Shown here piece by piece: positions 29,043-37,286 of a stretch of DNA of 64,000 nt. Source of the DNA: Grimontia celer (GTDB taxonomy: Bacteria; Pseudomonadota; Gammaproteobacteria; Enterobacterales; Vibrionaceae); contig NZ_FIZX01000003.1 in the NCBI RefSeq assembly GCF_900055185.1, forward strand, positions 1 to 64,000, given 5' to 3'. The stretch's first letter is position 1. Every line of letters begins with the position of its first letter. A model generated the notes under the pieces. That model saw only the letters and a list, made by a program, of their open reading frames with translations. It did no database searches and was not told the DNA's origin. The position numbers were made by a program, and so were the translations under genes.

Positions 29043-29567
29043 TTAGAAGAAGCTCTGATCCACTACGATGATGTCGCCAGGGCCAACAGATTTCGACAGA
29101 CCAACGTTGTTTTCTGTTCTTCCGCTTTTGGCTTCTGTTTGTTGAATTTTGTTTCTTGAAGCGCGATCCGTGAAACCGCCGGCAATCGCAATGGCTTTGC
29201 CAATCGTTAACCCAGGCTGATAGTCATAACCGCCCGGATGATGTACCTCTCCGTTCACGTAGAACTTACGGAACTGCATAACGTTGACCGTCACTTTAGG
29301 GTCAATCAGATAGTCGCCTTTCAGCCCTCTCTGAATGATTTCCTGCAGTTGTCCGACGGTTTTTCCTGCTGCTTCCAGCCTGCCGAGATAGGGATAATCA
29401 AATCGCCCACGGGTGCTGAGAAGAATGTCCATGGAGAGGTCTTCCTCGCCATACACTTTGATAGAAATTCTGTCACCGTCATCTAGCACGTACTGCTCAT
29501 TGTCAGCGTACGCGGTGACTGAAAATGTCAGCAGGGCGAAAAGAATAAAGCTAAATCGTTTGATCAC
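29043..29567 (-). CDS. Short OPX (Wza-like) polysaccharide export protein
   Basis: A 174 aa periplasmic export protein with a signal peptide (cleavage likely after TAYA, ~21) and no lipobox cysteine. A polysaccharide-export domain (~25-100, LDDGDRISIKVYGEEDL) is followed by one SLBB domain (~105-174). It is less than half the length of E. coli Wza (379 aa) and lacks the C-terminal helix that forms the outer-membrane pore. Such short OPX proteins are thought to work with a separate beta-barrel porin, and the next upstream gene, overlapping by 4 nt, encodes one. It links the Wzc-type copolymerase to the outer membrane. Confidence 0.88.
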   Translation of the reverse strand: MIKRFSFILFALLTFSVTAYADNEQYVLDDGDRISIKVYGEEDLSMDILLSTRGRFDYPYLGRLEAAGKTVGQLQEIIQRGLKGDYLIDPKVTVNVMQFRKFYVNGEVHHPGGYDYQPGLTIGKAIAIAGGFTDRASRNKIQQTEAKSGRTENNVGLSKSVGPGDIIVVDQSFF

Positions 29568-30772
29568 AGGCTCACCTCCATGCCGAGAAAAAATCTTGTT
29601 TGATCATAACTATAGCCAGTCAACGTAGAGTCACGCTCAAACCAGCTGACGCCTGCCGTTACATCCCACCAGCGGGCAATGCTGTAGGTTGCACTTACGT
29701 CAAACTGGGTGTCGTCATCTTTACGGATACCCGGATAGTCATTGGTTCCATACCTAGCGGAGGCCGTTGTTGTCACTAATGGGGTCCATTTATGTTCCCA
29801 GTCAATCTTGATGGATTGATCTTCTACGTAGTCAGCGTTGAGGTTCGGGTCGCGCGCGAAGTCACGGCCCTCTAGGCGAAACTCACTGTAATCAGTGGGT
29901 TTCCAACTCAATCTCAGCTGCCAGCTGAAACCCTGGAAGTTCTCGCGCTGGTCACTGTCGAAATCTTTATTTTGGAAACCAAGTAGCAGTCGCCCTTGTG
30001 TTTTACCTGTGACATCCCAGTCCAAACCGCCATAAAGGAAGGTGTTGTTGTTGTCACGGCTGCCGCCAGGGCCCGTAAAGAGGTTGTCGTAACTGCGTAT
30101 TTCATGTCGGAAGATAGTCAGCGCATGGAAATAGCTTGAGACCGCGTAATAAAACTCACCGGCCACATAAGGCATGTCCCAGTTATAGAATTTGGTGTCG
30201 ACAGTAACGCCATTGGTGCGGACAAATACTTCGTCATCATAGTCTTTGGCTTCATAGCCTAAGATACCGACCAGACGGCCAGGTGCACCGTTGGCACCAT
30301 ACATATAGCGGGCGTTGGCATCATGGCGTCTGAAACGTAAAGGTTCATCGACCTGAAGGCTCGAACCTTCAGTCAGCCCTGTTCCGCGTGCTTCGCTCGC
30401 CACACGATAGGTGTAATCAAGACGAAGGCGATGGCGGATATCGAACAGCCAGAATGCATTTCCATGAAGCTCGTGGTTCACGTAGTCGTCTTCGCTGCTG
30501 TCGGTAAAGCTCACTGCGTCAAGCGTATAGTCGAACTGATAGGCTGAGCGGCGCGTTTCAAGCTGGGCAACAACCTTTGGCGTCACCCTGTACATGGCAG
30601 AGTCGACAGGATCGGTTTCTGTCCTGCGAACATTGTCATCGTGCCCAGCGCTGAATTGCAGCGTTGGAATGATGTCGATGCCATTTTCCGTTTGATAAGG
30701 AAACGGCTCCACTGCCTGTACAGAGAGAGGGACAGTACACAATGAGTAAAACAATAAGTTACGGCTTTTCAC
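29564..30772 (-). CDS. Outer-membrane beta-barrel protein for exopolysaccharide export
   Basis: A 402 aa protein with a signal peptide (~1-20, ...VPLSVQA) and a long series of alternating amphipathic strands ending in a C-terminal aromatic-rich strand (FFLGMEVSL), typical of outer-membrane barrels. It resembles the barrel proteins encoded between WcaJ-type and Wza-type genes in Vibrio capsule loci (CpsB of the cpsA-K type). It overlaps the short OPX gene by 4 nt and starts 10 bp after the WcaJ-type gene. The likely role is the outer-membrane pore for the polymer. It has no LPxxG or lipobox features. The family is recognised; the function is inferred from context. Confidence 0.8.
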   Translation of the reverse strand: MKSRNLLFYSLCTVPLSVQAVEPFPYQTENGIDIIPTLQFSAGHDDNVRRTETDPVDSAMYRVTPKVVAQLETRRSAYQFDYTLDAVSFTDSSEDDYVNHELHGNAFWLFDIRHRLRLDYTYRVASEARGTGLTEGSSLQVDEPLRFRRHDANARYMYGANGAPGRLVGILGYEAKDYDDEVFVRTNGVTVDTKFYNWDMPYVAGEFYYAVSSYFHALTIFRHEIRSYDNLFTGPGGSRDNNNTFLYGGLDWDVTGKTQGRLLLGFQNKDFDSDQRENFQGFSWQLRLSWKPTDYSEFRLEGRDFARDPNLNADYVEDQSIKIDWEHKWTPLVTTTASARYGTNDYPGIRKDDDTQFDVSATYSIARWWDVTAGVSWFERDSTLTGYSYDQTRFFLGMEVSL

Positions 30773-30782
30773 CTATCTCTCC

Positions 30783-32180
30783 CTAGTACGCCGTCTTACC
30801 GACAAACCCTTTGAACACGGTGGCGAAGACAATCTTGATGTCCATCCACAGCGACCAGTTCTGGATGTATTCCAAATCGAACTGAATACGTTTTTCCATT
30901 TTGTCCAAAGTGTCAGTTTCACCGCGGTAGCCATTGATCTGCGCCCAGCCAGTAATGCCCGGTTTTACTTTATGGCGCAGCATGTAGCGGTCTACGATGG
31001 CGCGGTATTGTTCGTTGTGTGCAACAGCATGAGGACGCGGGCCGACGATAGACATTCTGCCTTGCAGCACATTGAAAAATTGCGGCAACTCGTCAAGTGA
31101 TGTGCGGCGGATGAAAGCGCCAAAAGGCGTCACGCGTGGATCATTCTTGGTGGCTTGTTTCACATCATCACCATTGTCCATGACAGACATAGAGCGGAAC
31201 TTCCACACATTGATTTTGCTGCCATCAAGCCCGTAGCGGTGTTGCTTAAAGATGACTGGACCTGGTGATGAAAGCTTCACGCCAATCGCAACAGCCAGCA
31301 GCACTGGGGAAATCAGGAGCAAGATCAGAATAGACAGCACAATATCTTCCAGACGCTTCGCCCAGGCAGCAATGCCGCTGAATGGCGTGTCATGCACGCT
31401 CAGAGTATGAACGTGGCCAATGGTCTGCCAGCGGCTGTGCAGCAGGTTGTAAGTAAAGAAGTCGGGTACTAGATACGTCGTCGCCGTAGTGTCAGCAAAC
31501 TGGTTCAGGTAACGGGCGATGCGGTCTTTAGCATGCATTGGCATTGCAATATAGACGTGTTGCAACTCACCCTGGCGCGCCAGTTCAAGTGCTTCACTGA
31601 CTTTGCCTAACATAGGGGCTGGTAAGGTGCCTTCGACACGATCACTGCTGCGATCTTCATAAAAACCGAGGAGTGTAATTCCCAGCGTGTGGTTGCGCTG
31701 AAACTCTTGGGCCAGTTCTATACCGTTGGCTGTTGTACCGATAATGACTGCACGGCGAGTGTTGAAGCCATGGTTGCGCAGGCGGCTTAGCGCAGCTCGC
31801 GCCATAAAGCGCCAAAGTACTAAGCCTACAGCTGTACCAGTGAACCAAAGTGTCATCACAACACGGGAAAACTGAATGCCGCTTTTTGAGAAGAAGAAAT
31901 AGGCAACAAGAAGTAAGCAGGCGCCACACCACGGCAGCAATGTTGCGACCATTTGTCCCTGAAAGTTACTGATACGCCAAGAACGGTAAAGGTGAGAGCT
32001 TTCAGCAAATAGCAGATAGAAAATACAAATCAGCGTGGCAAGATGTAACCAGGCTTCACTGATTGAACCCAGGTAGATTTGGCTAACAATTGCCAATGTG
32101 CCGCTGATGACGGCCAAATCACACAGTCGATAGAGAATGGCAAATTCAGTTCCATGTGTGCGGATTTTTCTACTATCCAT
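30783..32180 (-). CDS. Undecaprenyl-phosphate glucose phosphotransferase (WcaJ type)
   Basis: A 465 aa polyisoprenyl-phosphate hexose-1-phosphate transferase that starts repeat-unit synthesis by loading a sugar-1-phosphate, commonly glucose, on undecaprenyl phosphate. It has four N-terminal membrane helices (~18-115), a CoA-binding-like domain (~140-260), one re-entrant helix (~285-305), and the catalytic domain. The latter carries [28 protein letters not shown] and [15 protein letters not shown]. The start overlaps the end of a 70-codon frame by 8 nt, suggesting coupled translation. It is the first large gene of the sugar-polymer part of the block. Glucose as the substrate is inferred from the family. 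Confidence 0.92.
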   Translation of the reverse strand: MDSRKIRTHGTEFAILYRLCDLAVISGTLAIVSQIYLGSISEAWLHLATLICIFYLLFAESSHLYRSWRISNFQGQMVATLLPWCGACLLLVAYFFFSKSGIQFSRVVMTLWFTGTAVGLVLWRFMARAALSRLRNHGFNTRRAVIIGTTANGIELAQEFQRNHTLGITLLGFYEDRSSDRVEGTLPAPMLGKVSEALELARQGELQHVYIAMPMHAKDRIARYLNQFADTTATTYLVPDFFTYNLLHSRWQTIGHVHTLSVHDTPFSGIAAWAKRLEDIVLSILILLLISPVLLAVAIGVKLSSPGPVIFKQHRYGLDGSKINVWKFRSMSVMDNGDDVKQATKNDPRVTPFGAFIRRTSLDELPQFFNVLQGRMSIVGPRPHAVAHNEQYRAIVDRYMLRHKVKPGITGWAQINGYRGETDTLDKMEKRIQFDLEYIQNWSLWMDIKIVFATVFKGFVGKTAY

Positions 32181-32385
32181 GATTAGGTTCTCTGTAGTGA
32201 TCAGGACTGAAAGCGATTGGTTCTATTTCATTTCTTCTTATTAAAAAGTAAACCACGCATTCCAAGCTCGCTAGCTCAGGTTTGACTTTCAACCAATTGC
32301 GTATCTCGCGATTTCTGAGGTGTAAGTAAACCAGTATGCGACTGAGCAGAGAAGATGAAGTTTGTCCGATTTTGGCATGTGACAT
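32173..32385 (-). CDS. Small hypothetical protein upstream of the WcaJ-type gene
   Basis: A 70-codon frame with an AGGGAAG ribosome site 6-8 nt before its ATG, ending in an 8 nt overlap with the WcaJ-type gene. The product is basic in the first half (LSRILVYLHLRNREIRNWLKV) with one weakly hydrophobic stretch and no recognised domain. The ribosome site and overlap support real translation, perhaps as a coupling leader for the operon's first enzyme. I do not recognise the protein, and a chance frame remains possible. Confidence 0.45.
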   Translation of the reverse strand: MSHAKIGQTSSSLLSRILVYLHLRNREIRNWLKVKPELASLECVVYFLIRRNEIEPIAFSPDHYREPNHG

Positions 32386-32601
32386 TTGTACTTCCCTGTC
32401 ATTACACTATTTAGCAAGTCATCAATAGCTGTTCAGAAATGCAGACAGCAAGTGACTTTTATTCCACAAATGCTGTGGCGATGTGTTGAAATTGAGATTT
32501 AGCGTTGAATTTATCGGATGTTGAATTCACGCGAATTTGATTGAAGGCCATCACCACTCAGTCTTGAGGATTAGAAAAGACTGAGTGACCTATGACGAAG
32601 A
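32386..32601 (-). other. Gap before the exopolysaccharide genes: likely promoter region
   Basis: An AT-rich 216 bp stretch separates the HlyD-type gene from the small frame and WcaJ-type gene downstream. It holds the inverted repeat at 32555-32587 and then AT-rich sequence where an exopolysaccharide operon promoter would be expected. No strong -35/-10 pair could be fixed by eye. Confidence 0.4.
32555..32587 (-). terminator. Hairpin after the HlyD-type gene
   Basis: An 11 bp perfect inverted repeat (CACTCAGTCTT, 32555-32565, with AAGACTGAGTG, 32577-32587) and an 11 nt loop, 14 bp beyond the HlyD-type stop. No U-run follows on the minus strand, so it may be a factor-assisted terminator, an mRNA end-stabiliser or an operator. 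Confidence 0.5.
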
Positions 32602-33894
32602 TCACTGTTCACGAAATGCGCGATTAAAGCTTTCTGTGAGTGGTTTCAGTAAATATTCGATTGGCGTGCGCGGTTCGGTCAAAAGCATGACCTCTGCCTG
32701 CATTCCCGGATACAGCTCAATGCCTTCCAGAATGTCGCTAACGTTATCAATGAGTTTGACCCGGGCAAGGTAATAAGCGAGGCCTGATTGCTCGTCTACC
32801 AATCGGTCAGCCGATACTGTTAGAAGCTCGCCATCCAGTGGTTTGACGCTTCGCATACTGAGCGCTGTCAAACGGATCTGCGCTTTCATGCCGGATCGCA
32901 CCTGATCGATATCTGAAGGATCTACCTTGGCTTCGATCACTAGCCCCTCATTACTTGGGACGATGTCGAGCAATGGCTGTCCCGGAGTGATAACACCTTC
33001 TTCAGAAAAAACCTGAAGATTCAATACTGTGCCGGATAACGGTGCGGAAATCGTGGTGCGGTTGAGAATATCTTTCGAAGAAGCAATTTGTTCATCAAGA
33101 TCGTAGCGCTCCTGACGGCTTTCACGCAGACCTTCAACGATCTCTTTGATGCGCTCCAGTTCCTGCTCTCTAAGTTGTGCCTGACTCTCTGCTACGTTCT
33201 GAGCCAAACGACTGGCATTTGCCTGAAGTTGACTGATGGTACTGAGGATTTGTGCCTCTTCACGCTCCAGTCGTAGCACCTGTGTTTTACTCACATAGCC
33301 TTTTTCAGCGAGTTGACGGTTACCATCAATCTCTTCGCCGATAATCGAGAGGCGACGCTTTTCAATTTCCAGACGCTTCTTCTGGCCTTCCAGCTCCGCA
33401 TTGTTCTGCGCCAGCTGTTTGTTGATGATCTCTTTCTGTGATTCAGAGAATCCGCGGCGGGCGGTGAAGATGCGCATTTGGTTGGTCAGGAGCTCTTCGA
33501 CACGAGGATTATCACGCACTGTCTCGAGCTCTTCCGGGAAGGTAATGGTTTCGAGATTGTCACGCTCAGCTATCAGACGGGCTTCACGCGCCAGGGCATT
33601 TCGCTGACGGGAAGTCAGCTGCTCCAACTGCGCCTGTGGCTGGGTTTTGTCGAGATAAATCAGAGGCTGGCCTTTTTCGACCGTCGCCCCTTCAGTCACC
33701 AGCATTTTCTCAATAATACCGCCCTCTAAATGCTGGACGGTTTTCCGCTGGCTATCAACGGTAACCACACCCTGTGCAATCGAAGCGCCTTCCAATGGAC
33801 TGAAGACAGACCAAATACCAAATGTACCGAAGAAGAGTGCGATGGTGCCGAAGCCAATAATAATCAGGCGTTTGATGGATGGGATCTCGTTCAT
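32602..33894 (-). CDS. HlyD/PrtE-family type I secretion periplasmic adaptor
   Basis: A 430 aa membrane-fusion protein of a type I secretion system. It has one N-terminal membrane helix (~9-30), a lipoyl/barrel-sandwich part (VQHLEGGIIEKMLVTEGATVEKGQPL, ~53-78), a long coiled-coil hairpin (~90-270), and the C-terminal half of the barrel with the family's GMQAEVMLLTEPRTPIEYLLKPL ending. It bridges the ABC exporter and a TolC-type outer-membrane channel; no TolC gene is in the cluster. It overlaps the ABC transporter gene by 4 nt. It probably serves the two RTX proteins encoded upstream. Confidence 0.93.
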   Translation of the reverse strand: MNEIPSIKRLIIIGFGTIALFFGTFGIWSVFSPLEGASIAQGVVTVDSQRKTVQHLEGGIIEKMLVTEGATVEKGQPLIYLDKTQPQAQLEQLTSRQRNALAREARLIAERDNLETITFPEELETVRDNPRVEELLTNQMRIFTARRGFSESQKEIINKQLAQNNAELEGQKKRLEIEKRRLSIIGEEIDGNRQLAEKGYVSKTQVLRLEREEAQILSTISQLQANASRLAQNVAESQAQLREQELERIKEIVEGLRESRQERYDLDEQIASSKDILNRTTISAPLSGTVLNLQVFSEEGVITPGQPLLDIVPSNEGLVIEAKVDPSDIDQVRSGMKAQIRLTALSMRSVKPLDGELLTVSADRLVDEQSGLAYYLARVKLIDNVSDILEGIELYPGMQAEVMLLTEPRTPIEYLLKPLTESFNRAFREQ

Positions 33895-35600
33895 TTCTGG
33901 CCTCCTTTCTGAGCGATGGCTGCACTTTGCTCAAGGAGCGGTTTCAGTACTTCGTCGCGCTCACCAAAGGCGCGGATTTGAGCATCCTGGAGAACCAACA
34001 GTTTATCCATGGATTGCATCATGCTCGGTCTGTGTCCGACCAGAATGATGGTTGCCTTGCGGGATTTGAGATAGGCAATCGCTCGTTGCAGTGCCGCTTC
34101 ACCGACACCATCGAGGTTTGCATTGGCTTCATCCAACACAATCAGGCTAGGGTCGCCATAAAGCGCACGGGCGAGGGCAATGCGCTGGCGTTCACCACCG
34201 GAAAGTCCCAAGCCGCGCTCGCCAACGACGGTGTCGTAGCCTTTTGGTTGGCGAAGAATAAGCTCATGGCAACCCGCCAGTTTGGCGGCATGGATGACCA
34301 TATCCGGGTCACCTTCAGACATACGTGCGATGTTCTGGCGAAGAGTGCCAGGGAAGAGCTCCACATCCTGTGGCAAGTAGCCGCAATGTGGGCCTAAATC
34401 GTCAGGGTCCCACTTCGCCACGTCCATATTATCCAGACGAACGGTTCCGGCTGTCGGTGTCAGGTTGCCGAGCATCAGACGTGCGAGCGTTGATTTACCG
34501 GTTCCAGATGGGCCGATAATGCCAAGCGCTTCACCGGGTTCCAGCTTGAAGTTAATGCCATGCAGCACTGGCTCCGCACCGCCCGGATGGAAGTAGGTGA
34601 CTTTCTCAACCGAAATCAGCCCTTTTGGCTTTGGCAGCGGCATAGATTTCGCGCGCTCTGGGAAAGCCGGGATCTGTTCTTTCAGGCGCTGGTAACTTTG
34701 ACGCGCAGAAATCGCCGTACCCCAGGCACTAATGGACTGTTCAACTGGTGCCAATGCCCGCGCCATCAGAATTGAACCGGCAATCATGGCACCTGCTGTC
34801 ATTTCGTTTTCAATCACCAGATAAGCACCAACACCCAACATGGAGATTTGCAGCAACATGCGGATGAACTTTGAAGAGGCTGTCAGTAGTGCGCCTTTCG
34901 AGTTCGCAGTGACCTGCCCCTGAATGCTGTCATTGTTGAGTGCCGTCCAGCTTTTAATGAAGTTAGGCATAATGCCCATCGCTTCAATGGCATCAGCATT
35001 TCGCGCTGCTGACTCCGCCTGTTGCATCGCCATGATAGAGGCTTCATTGGCCTTTTTGTGCGCCTGACGGGTAGACATGTCATTGATAATGGCAATGGCG
35101 AACAGGATGAGTGCGCCCACCGTGGCGATAATGCCAAGGATAGGGTGAAGCAAGAAAACAAAGCCAAGGAACACCGGTGTCCAAGGGGCGTCCAGCGCGG
35201 GGATAATCGCATTACCACCGATAAAAGCGCGGATGGCGGCAATGTCACGAAGGCTTTGTACGGAAGCGGAAAGTCCCTGACGCAGTTGTAGGGCAATACT
35301 GCCGCTCAATATATCGGGAGACAGGCTTTCATCAAACCAGGCGCCAATCCGTACCATAAGACGTGTCCGGATATTTTCCAGCACCGCCATGGTTAAGAGG
35401 GCAAAGATGGTGATCATGCTGAGAAGCAGCAAGGTATCGATAGATCGGGAACTGATCACGCGGTCGTAAATTTGAAGCATGTAGATGGGCAAACACAGCA
35501 CCAGTATGTTGATAACAAAACTGAATGCGATAACGAAAACCAGCGCTTTTTTACATTGCCCGAGAGTGTTTTCTAATTGCTTTTGTGTAGTGAGAGACAT
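33891..35600 (-). CDS. Type I secretion ABC transporter, PrtD/HlyB family
   Basis: A 569 aa fused permease-ATPase. About six membrane helices (~20-300) precede the nucleotide-binding domain with Walker A GPSGTGKST (~361-369), signature LSGGERQR (~463) and Walker B LIVLDEA (~482). It lacks the N-terminal C39-like domain, as in the PrtD class that exports RTX proteases and small RTX proteins carrying an uncleaved C-terminal signal. A strong terminator (35671-35711) separates it from the upstream RTX gene, so it may have its own promoter or depend on read-through. It overlaps the HlyD-type gene by 4 nt. Confidence 0.94.
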   Translation of the reverse strand: MSLTTQKQLENTLGQCKKALVFVIAFSFVINILVLCLPIYMLQIYDRVISSRSIDTLLLLSMITIFALLTMAVLENIRTRLMVRIGAWFDESLSPDILSGSIALQLRQGLSASVQSLRDIAAIRAFIGGNAIIPALDAPWTPVFLGFVFLLHPILGIIATVGALILFAIAIINDMSTRQAHKKANEASIMAMQQAESAARNADAIEAMGIMPNFIKSWTALNNDSIQGQVTANSKGALLTASSKFIRMLLQISMLGVGAYLVIENEMTAGAMIAGSILMARALAPVEQSISAWGTAISARQSYQRLKEQIPAFPERAKSMPLPKPKGLISVEKVTYFHPGGAEPVLHGINFKLEPGEALGIIGPSGTGKSTLARLMLGNLTPTAGTVRLDNMDVAKWDPDDLGPHCGYLPQDVELFPGTLRQNIARMSEGDPDMVIHAAKLAGCHELILRQPKGYDTVVGERGLGLSGGERQRIALARALYGDPSLIVLDEANANLDGVGEAALQRAIAYLKSRKATIILVGHRPSMMQSMDKLLVLQDAQIRAFGERDEVLKPLLEQSAAIAQKGGQK

Positions 35601-35670
35601 GTTATATCCGATGACGTTGCATCGCTATACGTATGGATACAGCCACGTAGCGAAAGATTTAATGAGCCCC

Positions 35671-35711
35671 AAAAAAAACAACCAGCATAGGAAGATACTG
35701 CTGGTTGTTTT
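35671..35711 (-). terminator. Terminator between the RTX gene and the type I exporter
   Basis: On the minus strand: a stem of about 12 bp (AAACAACCAGCA, 35710-35699, with its complement 35687-35676), an 11 nt loop, and eight T after it. This is a strong intrinsic terminator 18 bp beyond the RTX stop, and should uncouple RTX expression from the ABC transporter gene. Confidence 0.88.
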
Positions 35712-35729
35712 GAGTATAGCTCGCCTGAG

Positions 35730-36347
35730 TTAGACGATAATAAAGTCATCTGCTGACAGGTCTGTCGCAGTGATGTTGTTCAGAGTAAAGCTTGAGCCGT
35801 CCGCCAGATTGACCAGCGTATTGTTGCCTACTTGGGTAATGTCCAGTGAAGCAAAGTCGGTGTCGCCAGTTGAGCGAATGATCAGTGTGTCGATGCCAAC
35901 TTCGAAATCCACAACGCGGTCATTACCAGTGCCTTCACCCAGCAGGTTATGGAAGACAAAAGTGTCTGCGCCGTCGCCGCCAAACATGAAGTCGTTTCCT
36001 GTGCCGCTGAACAGCCAGTCATCACCGTTACCACCGTACATGAAGTCGTTACCGCTGTTTGCGTGAAGAACATCATTGCCCTCACCGCCAAGCAGTTTGT
36101 CGTCGCCTTCACCACCTTGGAGGTTGTCTTCGCCTGTACCGCCGCGCAGTACATCGTCGCCTTCACCGCCTTTCAGCAGATCGTCGCCTTTACCACCGAT
36201 GAGTAGATCGTTACCTGCACCGCCGAGGATTTGGTCATCGCCGCTAAAACCTACAATGCGATCATCGCCACCCAGGCCGCTGATCACATCAGCATCGTTT
36301 GTTCCTTCCAGTGACTCTGGATTATTGGTTCCTACAATGTCAGCCAT
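35730..36347 (-). CDS. RTX calcium-binding protein, probable type I secretion substrate (copy 1)
   Basis: A 205 aa acidic protein made largely of glycine-aspartate nonapeptide repeats (GGxGxDxLx), about ten from residue ~18 to ~125, which bind Ca2+ and fold as a parallel beta-roll outside the cell. A short C-terminal domain (~130-205, TFVFHNLLGEGTGNDRVVDFEVG...) ends in DFIIV, resembling the hydrophobic C-terminal signal of PrtD-exported proteins. It has no Sec signal peptide and no enzyme domain. It is a paralogue of the next gene upstream, with the same length and nearly the same C-terminal domain. A structural or matrix-associated role is inferred from the exopolysaccharide neighbours. Confidence 0.87.
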   Translation of the reverse strand: MADIVGTNNPESLEGTNDADVISGLGGDDRIVGFSGDDQILGGAGNDLLIGGKGDDLLKGGEGDDVLRGGTGEDNLQGGEGDDKLLGGEGNDVLHANSGNDFMYGGNGDDWLFSGTGNDFMFGGDGADTFVFHNLLGEGTGNDRVVDFEVGIDTLIIRSTGDTDFASLDITQVGNNTLVNLADGSSFTLNNITATDLSADDFIIV

Positions 36348-36668
36348 TTTTTATATGTCCTTTTGATACTACCTACCTTTGTCTTAACGATGCTCAGGTG
36401 ATTTTTCACTTCTTCACATCGGCGACTGGCAGACAGGTATGACCTCGCCCAACTAGCCGCGCTACCACTTTGCAGGAATCGCGTTGAGAAAATTGTCTCA
36501 ATAGTGATTTGATGTGCGAGATTACTGTCTGATCTGTATGACAGATTTATTGCCATGTTATGAGACCCAAATAGGACTGTTGGGATTTCGAGAAGCAGTG
36601 TCAGAGAATTGAGAGAAGGCAGCAGAATTCTGCTGCCTGATATTAATTCATTGATATATATGAAGAGA
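36348..36668 (-). other. Spacer between the two RTX genes
   Basis: This 321 bp AT-rich spacer holds the ribosome site AAAAGGAC of RTX copy 1 and the GGCAGCAG/CTGCTGCC hairpin at 36618-36637. A 126-codon minus-strand frame crosses it and both RTX gene ends, but has no RTX-like or other recognisable product, so I do not call it. A separate promoter for copy 1 is likely but was not pinned down. Confidence 0.4.
36618..36637 (-). terminator. Perfect palindromic hairpin after RTX copy 2
   Basis: GGCAGCAG (36618-36625) and CTGCTGCC (36630-36637) around AATT form a fully symmetrical stem about 30 bp after the RTX copy 2 stop. The minus strand continues TTCTCTC, only weakly U-rich, so it is a possible attenuating or weak terminator. 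Confidence 0.5.
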
Positions 36669-37286
36669 TTAAATGATGTTGAAGTCGCTGGCTGATAGGT
36701 CGTCGACATCAATGTTGTTCATAATGATGCTTGAGCCGTCGGCTAAGCTGACAAGTGTGTTATTGCCGACCTGAGTCAGACTCAATGAAGCAAAATCGGT
36801 ATCACCGGTTGCACGGATCCAAACCAAATCGGTACCGATTTCAAAGTCGGTAATACGGTCATTGCCCGTACCGTTACCGAGAATGTTGTCGAACATGAAG
36901 ACATCTGCACCTTCACCACCGAACAGGAAATCGTCTCCCGTACCGCTGATCAATGCATCATCGCCTTTGCCACCGAAAAGCACATTGCTGCCTTCGCGGG
37001 CGTAGAGTAAGTCATTGCCGATACCTCCATTGAGGACATCATCGCCTTTACCAGCGAACAGGATGTCGTTCCCGCTGCCGCCGGCAACGTAGTCGTCGCC
37101 TTCACCGCCACGGACAAAATCATCCCCGGCGCCACCGGTGATCCTGTCATTGCCTTTACCGCCATAGACTACGTCATCACCACCAAAGCCCACGATGACA
37201 TCGTCTTCGAAAAAGCCGATCAATAAATCATCATCATTTGTGCCGCCAAATGTGTCGGCCAGATCTGTACCTAAGATTACGCTCAT
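36669..37286 (-). CDS. RTX calcium-binding protein, probable type I secretion substrate (copy 2)
   Basis: A 205 aa paralogue of the protein at 35730-36347. It has about ten degenerate GGxGxDxxx repeats (~20-125). The C-terminal domain is nearly the same as that of copy 1 (TGDTDFASL, LTQVGNNTLVSLADGSS) and ends in DFNII, a likely type I secretion signal. There is no Sec signal. Some repeat units are eroded (for example FFEDDVIVG and REGSNVLFG), so the number of full Ca2+ sites may be lower than in copy 1. GAGGG lies ~9 nt before its ATG. It is the first gene of the minus-strand accessory block, beginning 328 bp after the LuxR-type regulator gene. Confidence 0.87.
   Translation of the reverse strand: MSVILGTDLADTFGGTNDDDLLIGFFEDDVIVGFGGDDVVYGGKGNDRITGGAGDDFVRGGEGDDYVAGGSGNDILFAGKGDDVLNGGIGNDLLYAREGSNVLFGGKGDDALISGTGDDFLFGGEGADVFMFDNILGNGTGNDRITDFEIGTDLVWIRATGDTDFASLSLTQVGNNTLVSLADGSSIIMNNIDVDDLSASDFNII

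Noticed and set aside
32386-32601. Possible sigma-54 promoter (TGGAATAAAAGTCACTTGCT on the minus strand)
   Set aside because: The GG to GC spacing is 14 rather than 10, so it does not fit the sigma-54 consensus.
35770-36366. Plus-strand frames antisense to RTX copy 1
   Set aside because: They are low-complexity mirror images of the glycine-aspartate repeats (serine-proline or valine-threonine rich) and have no supporting signals.
36332-36712. A 126-codon minus-strand frame across the spacer of the two RTX genes
   Set aside because: It overlaps both RTX gene ends in another frame, has no recognisable domain or clear ribosome site, and its composition fits chance in AT-rich spacer.
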